Below are positions 6,129-8,370 of a DNA stretch of 8,370 nt, one piece after another. Numbering within the stretch: position 1 is the stretch's first letter; each line of letters opens with the position of its first letter. Source of the DNA: CAYSNP01 sp050945855 (GTDB taxonomy: Bacteria > Bacillota > Clostridia > Christensenellales > DTU072); contig JBMNTS010000048.1 of NCBI GenBank assembly GCA_050945855.1, positions 1 through 8,370 of the forward strand. Reading direction: 5' to 3'. Position numbers and translations under genes: made by a program. The notes below the pieces were generated by a model. That model saw nothing but the letters and a program-made list of their open reading frames with translations, was not told the DNA's origin and searched no databases.

Positions 6129-7269
6129 AATATTTCAAAAACGCCTGCGTAAGGTCGGGCAAGGTATACTTTTTGGGATTGTTGGCAAACAGCGGATGCT
6201 TAAGGCTTCGGTCGGCAAAGGTTTTGACATCCGTACATCCTATATCTTTGAAAGACGTCCTGAATCCGAACGTCTCTTTTAATGCGGCTATTTTGTCCGC
6301 CATCGCCGCAGCGTCGCGAAAGCCCAGCCTTTTTGCCAAAGCGTCAAGGCGAAGGTCCGACTGCGCGTTTTCTCTTAAAAACATATCCAGCGTAAAGGCG
6401 CACGCCTCGCCGTGGCTCAGATTATAGTCCATAGACAGCGGATAGCTGCAGGCGTGTACCGCCGCCGTTTTGGTCAAGGCAAACGCCAGTCCCGCGAACA
6501 GCGCCCCTAAGCTCATCCCCGAGCGCGCCCCGACATCATTGCCGTTAAAATACGCCTCTTCCAGATTGGCAAATATCAGTCTGAGACTTTCTTCGGCGTA
6601 CATATCGCAAACGGGCAGGTGATTGACGCTCCAAAAGGCTTCCAGCGCGTGTGACATGCCATCCATGCCTGTAACGGCGGTAACTCTGGGCGGAACGCTT
6701 AACGTAAGAACGGGGTCCACAACAGCCATGTACGGATAAAAATTGTCGCAGGCGAGCGGCGCCTTAATCCCCGTCCTTTCGTCATTGCAAACGGACACCG
6801 AGGTTACTTCGCTTCCCGTTCCCGCCGTGGTGGGAACAGCTATAAGCGGCAAATGCTTGGCGGAAAAGACTTTTCTCTTATAAAAATACTCCTCCGCGGG
6901 GTATGAGGCAAACACCATGGAGCAGGCAAATTTGGCAAGGTCTATGGCAGAGCCTCCCCCTAAAGCCACCGCTAAGGCAGCATCAGTTTCTTTCAACAAG
7001 GCTGCCGCTTTTTCAACATCGGCAAGGACGGGATTTGGAGTTACGTCGGAAAAAACAGCAACAAGGGAGGGGCAGGCGCGCCTGATTTTTTCGGCAAGCC
7101 CGTTGCCGGAAAACAGTTTGTCGCAAATAAGCACCCCGCGCGAAAAACCCAATCGGGAAATATAATCCTGCAGACTATCCGAAACGTTTTGACCGAATAC
7201 CAGCTTTACGGGCTGGTAATAAGAAAAACTTTGCAAAGAAAAAGCCGGCTTTGGTATTTCCGAAAACAT
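6118..7269 (-). CDS. Iron-containing (group III) alcohol dehydrogenase
   Basis: This 383-residue, full-length, cytoplasmic NAD(P)-dependent dehydrogenase probably reduces an aldehyde to an alcohol. The nucleotide-binding GGGSAID (104-110) and PTTAGTGSEVT (146-156) motifs are present. All four metal ligands can be placed by comparison with FucO: D203 and H207 in GMDGMSHALEAF, H272 in VHACSYPL, and H286 in SHGEAC. The block after H207, FWSVNHLP, and HACSYPLSMDYNLSHG look more like the phosphonoacetaldehyde-reductase-like branch than classical AdhB or FucO; this is from memory of the families and is not certain. It is the first gene of the operon, with a GGAGA site (7279-7275) 5 nt before the ATG and promoter plus operator directly upstream. 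With a fucose-isomerase-like partner, a lactaldehyde or glycolaldehyde reductase role is plausible, but the aldolase that would make the aldehyde is not in view. Confidence 0.9.
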   Translation of the reverse strand: MFSEIPKPAFSLQSFSYYQPVKLVFGQNVSDSLQDYISRLGFSRGVLICDKLFSGNGLAEKIRRACPSLVAVFSDVTPNPVLADVEKAAALLKETDAALAVALGGGSAIDLAKFACSMVFASYPAEEYFYKRKVFSAKHLPLIAVPTTAGTGSEVTSVSVCNDERTGIKAPLACDNFYPYMAVVDPVLTLSVPPRVTAVTGMDGMSHALEAFWSVNHLPVCDMYAEESLRLIFANLEEAYFNGNDVGARSGMSLGALFAGLAFALTKTAAVHACSYPLSMDYNLSHGEACAFTLDMFLRENAQSDLRLDALAKRLGFRDAAAMADKIAALKETFGFRTSFKDIGCTDVKTFADRSLKHPLFANNPKKYTLPDLTQAFLKYYGK

Positions 7270-7279
7270 TTATTTCTCC

Positions 7280-7302
7280 GTTAATTAAAGGTTTTAATTA
7301 AC
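7280..7302. promoter_or_regulatory. Perfect 10-3-10 palindromic operator, probably bound by the ROK repressor
   Basis: GTTAATTAAA (7280-7289), a 3-nt centre and TTTAATTAAC (7293-7302) form a perfect inverted repeat of 23 nt. It overlaps the last two bases of the -10 box (7301-7302) and covers the expected transcription start near 7294. It ends one base from the GGAGA ribosome binding site. A protein bound here would block transcription. ROK repressors (XylR, NagC, Mlc) are known to bind AT-rich palindromes of about this size at or near promoters. The ROK gene is the second gene of the operon driven from here, so negative autoregulation is likely. A weak RNA hairpin is an alternative reading, but an all-AT stem next to the ribosome binding site would be unstable. 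Confidence 0.7.
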
Positions 7303-7329
7303 TTTACACCATAAACCCGCTTTTGTCAA
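7301..7329 (-). promoter_or_regulatory. Sigma-A type promoter of the alcohol dehydrogenase-isomerase operon
   Basis: On the minus strand, TTGACA (7329-7324) is a full -35 consensus, followed by a 17-nt spacer and TAAAGT (7306-7301, 4/6). The expected start is near 7294, with a leader of about 25 nt ending in GGAGA-AATAA-ATG. The -10 overlaps the palindrome at 7280-7302. This is the only good promoter seen ahead of the five genes, whose junctions leave no room for others. Confidence 0.75.
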
Positions 7330-7361
7330 TATCCCAATTTAATATGGCCCCGATATAACCG

Positions 7362-8370
7362 CTATTTTGCGCGCTCCCTGCGCTCCTCCAATTCCCTGAC
7401 TATGCTTGCGTAGGCTTTTTCGTCAAGCTTGTACTTCTTTTTATAAATGTACAATGCGGCGCACATAAAGACTATCGGGATAATGCACATAAAAAGCAAA
7501 ATCGTATTTTTGGCGTCCCGGCTGACATTTGCAATAACTTCGTTGATGCTGTTCAGCTTTATTTTCTCGTTAATTATCCCTTTGGCGGCTTCGTTTTCCA
7601 GCGATGATATCTTGTTGGTATACTTTAGCACTCCGGCTACTATATAAACGGCGGTGACTATGCCCTGCACAATGGCGCTGGATAACTTGGCGGTAAAGGG
7701 GCGCAAGGAAAAAATCAGCGCTTCCTCCCTTTTGCCCGTCTTATATTCATTGTATTCCACCGTATTGGCAATGGATATAACCACAATCATATAAAAGCCC
7801 GCGCCGAATCCCGTCAATGTATTGGCTAACATCATTGCGCCGAATTTAGCATACCAAGTAAAGGTTTTTAGAGCCCCGGAAGGCACAAATAATCCGATGA
7901 GCAATACAAGCACGTATCCCGTGATAATGGAGATGCCGGTAGCGTATATCATTTTTGTGCGGGAGTATTTTTTTTCCAGCCATGGGTAAGCTAGGGTAAA
8001 TGCGGCGCTTAAAAAACCGCCCAAAGAGCTGAACAGGGTGGTCAGAAGACCTATGTAGCCGAATTCAAAATAAATGTAGGTAAGACTGAGTCCGCCGTTG
8101 ACCACGCCTGTGCCCACGGAGTAAATCAGCATTACCAGCGTAATCCACAGCAACTGGTCGTTTTTGGCTATTGTCTTAAACATCAGCCCAAGGGTCAGCT
8201 TATCGCTGCGCGGTTGCAGGGATAAAGGCTTTTCCTTGACCCCCAGAATAGTAAACATTTGAAAGGATATCATTAGCACCGCCGCGACAACGGCGATTAC
8301 CTTATATCCAAATACCGCGCTGCCCCCTATCGCCAGATTGCCCGTGGTTAATATGGGTATAAACGTGAAC
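7362..8370 (-). CDS. GPH-family sugar:cation symporter, C-terminal part (5' end outside window)
   Basis: The reading frame is open through the right edge. The residues before the GTG at 8279 (FTFIPILTTGNLAIGG, then a helix) read as normal transporter sequence, so that GTG is not the start and the gene begins outside the window. About 336 residues are visible, out of about 450-500 expected for the family. The diagnostic region TVEYNEYKTGKREEALIF is followed by SLRPFTAKLSSAIVQG, where the lysine matches the MelB cation-site lysine. Several membrane helices and a charged C-terminal tail (ELEERRERAK) follow. It differs in this motif from the other GPH symporter at 1248-2738, so the two are not a recent duplicate. 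The stop lies 92 nt upstream of the dehydrogenase start with no clear terminator between. Some transcription may therefore read on into the operon, while the operon's own promoter sits in the gap. Confidence 0.88.
   Translation of the reverse strand, partial: FTFIPILTTGNLAIGGSAVFGYKVIAVVAAVLMISFQMFTILGVKEKPLSLQPRSDKLTLGLMFKTIAKNDQLLWITLVMLIYSVGTGVVNGGLSLTYIYFEFGYIGLLTTLFSSLGGFLSAAFTLAYPWLEKKYSRTKMIYATGISIITGYVLVLLIGLFVPSGALKTFTWYAKFGAMMLANTLTGFGAGFYMIVVISIANTVEYNEYKTGKREEALIFSLRPFTAKLSSAIVQGIVTAVYIVAGVLKYTNKISSLENEAAKGIINEKIKLNSINEVIANVSRDAKNTILLFMCIIPIVFMCAALYIYKKKYKLDEKAYASIVRELEERRERAK

Noticed and set aside
1248..7269. Operon assigned as L-fucose (fuc) or sulfoquinovose degradation
   Set aside because: Kinase and aldolase (fucose) or transaldolase and glycosidase (sulfoquinovose) are absent from the window, so naming a substrate or fuc gene symbols would go beyond the evidence.
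7340..7361. Terminator between the right-hand symporter and the operon
   Set aside because: No stable stem followed by a T-tract could be drawn in the 92-nt gap on the minus strand.
8277..8279. GTG as start of the right-hand symporter
   Set aside because: The frame stays open upstream with normal transporter residues to the window edge, and family length demands more N-terminal sequence.

Overview
The window looks like chromosomal DNA of a Bacillota (Clostridia-like), possibly gut-derived, anaerobe. This rests on several signs: GGAG-type ribosome binding sites, near-consensus sigma-A promoters, very tight gene packing, the family mix (GPH sugar symporters, a ROK repressor, an iron-dependent alcohol dehydrogenase), and a signal-peptide polysaccharide deacetylase with an 'HTYxxH' motif. 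No species can be named from the sequence alone. There are no RNA genes, insertion sequences, CRISPR arrays or phage genes. No gene-free stretch exceeds 300 bases.

Left end (1-402). The 5' part of an unrecognised, membrane-anchored protein is read leftward out of the window. It has its own promoter (216-244) and a good ribosome binding site. The 211-base gap to the next gene, which is divergent, also holds a hairpin with a T-tract that reads as a minus-strand terminator (261-293) and a small palindrome (323-333).

A plus-strand gene (403-1251) encodes a secreted polysaccharide deacetylase. Its stop codon overlaps, tail to tail, the stop of the last gene of a long minus-strand operon.

Main feature (7329 down to 1248, minus strand). 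There is a near-consensus promoter with a perfect 10-3-10 palindrome over its start region. Five tightly packed genes follow, in transcription order: iron-containing alcohol dehydrogenase; ROK-family repressor, overlapping it by 11 nt; L-fucose/L-arabinose isomerase-like protein, 2 nt later; EamA/DMT transporter; GPH (MelB-type) sugar symporter. This looks like a self-regulated carbohydrate operon. A sugar would enter through the GPH symporter, be interconverted between aldose and ketose by the isomerase, and an aldehyde or sugar intermediate would be reduced or oxidised by the alcohol dehydrogenase. The ROK protein would bind the palindrome until it senses the sugar, and the EamA protein may import or export a substrate or end product. 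No sugar kinase or aldolase is present, so the pathway is incomplete here and the true substrate is unknown.

Right end (7362-8370). The C-terminal two-thirds or so of a second GPH symporter, of a different subgroup, lies upstream of the operon in the same orientation and continues beyond the window.
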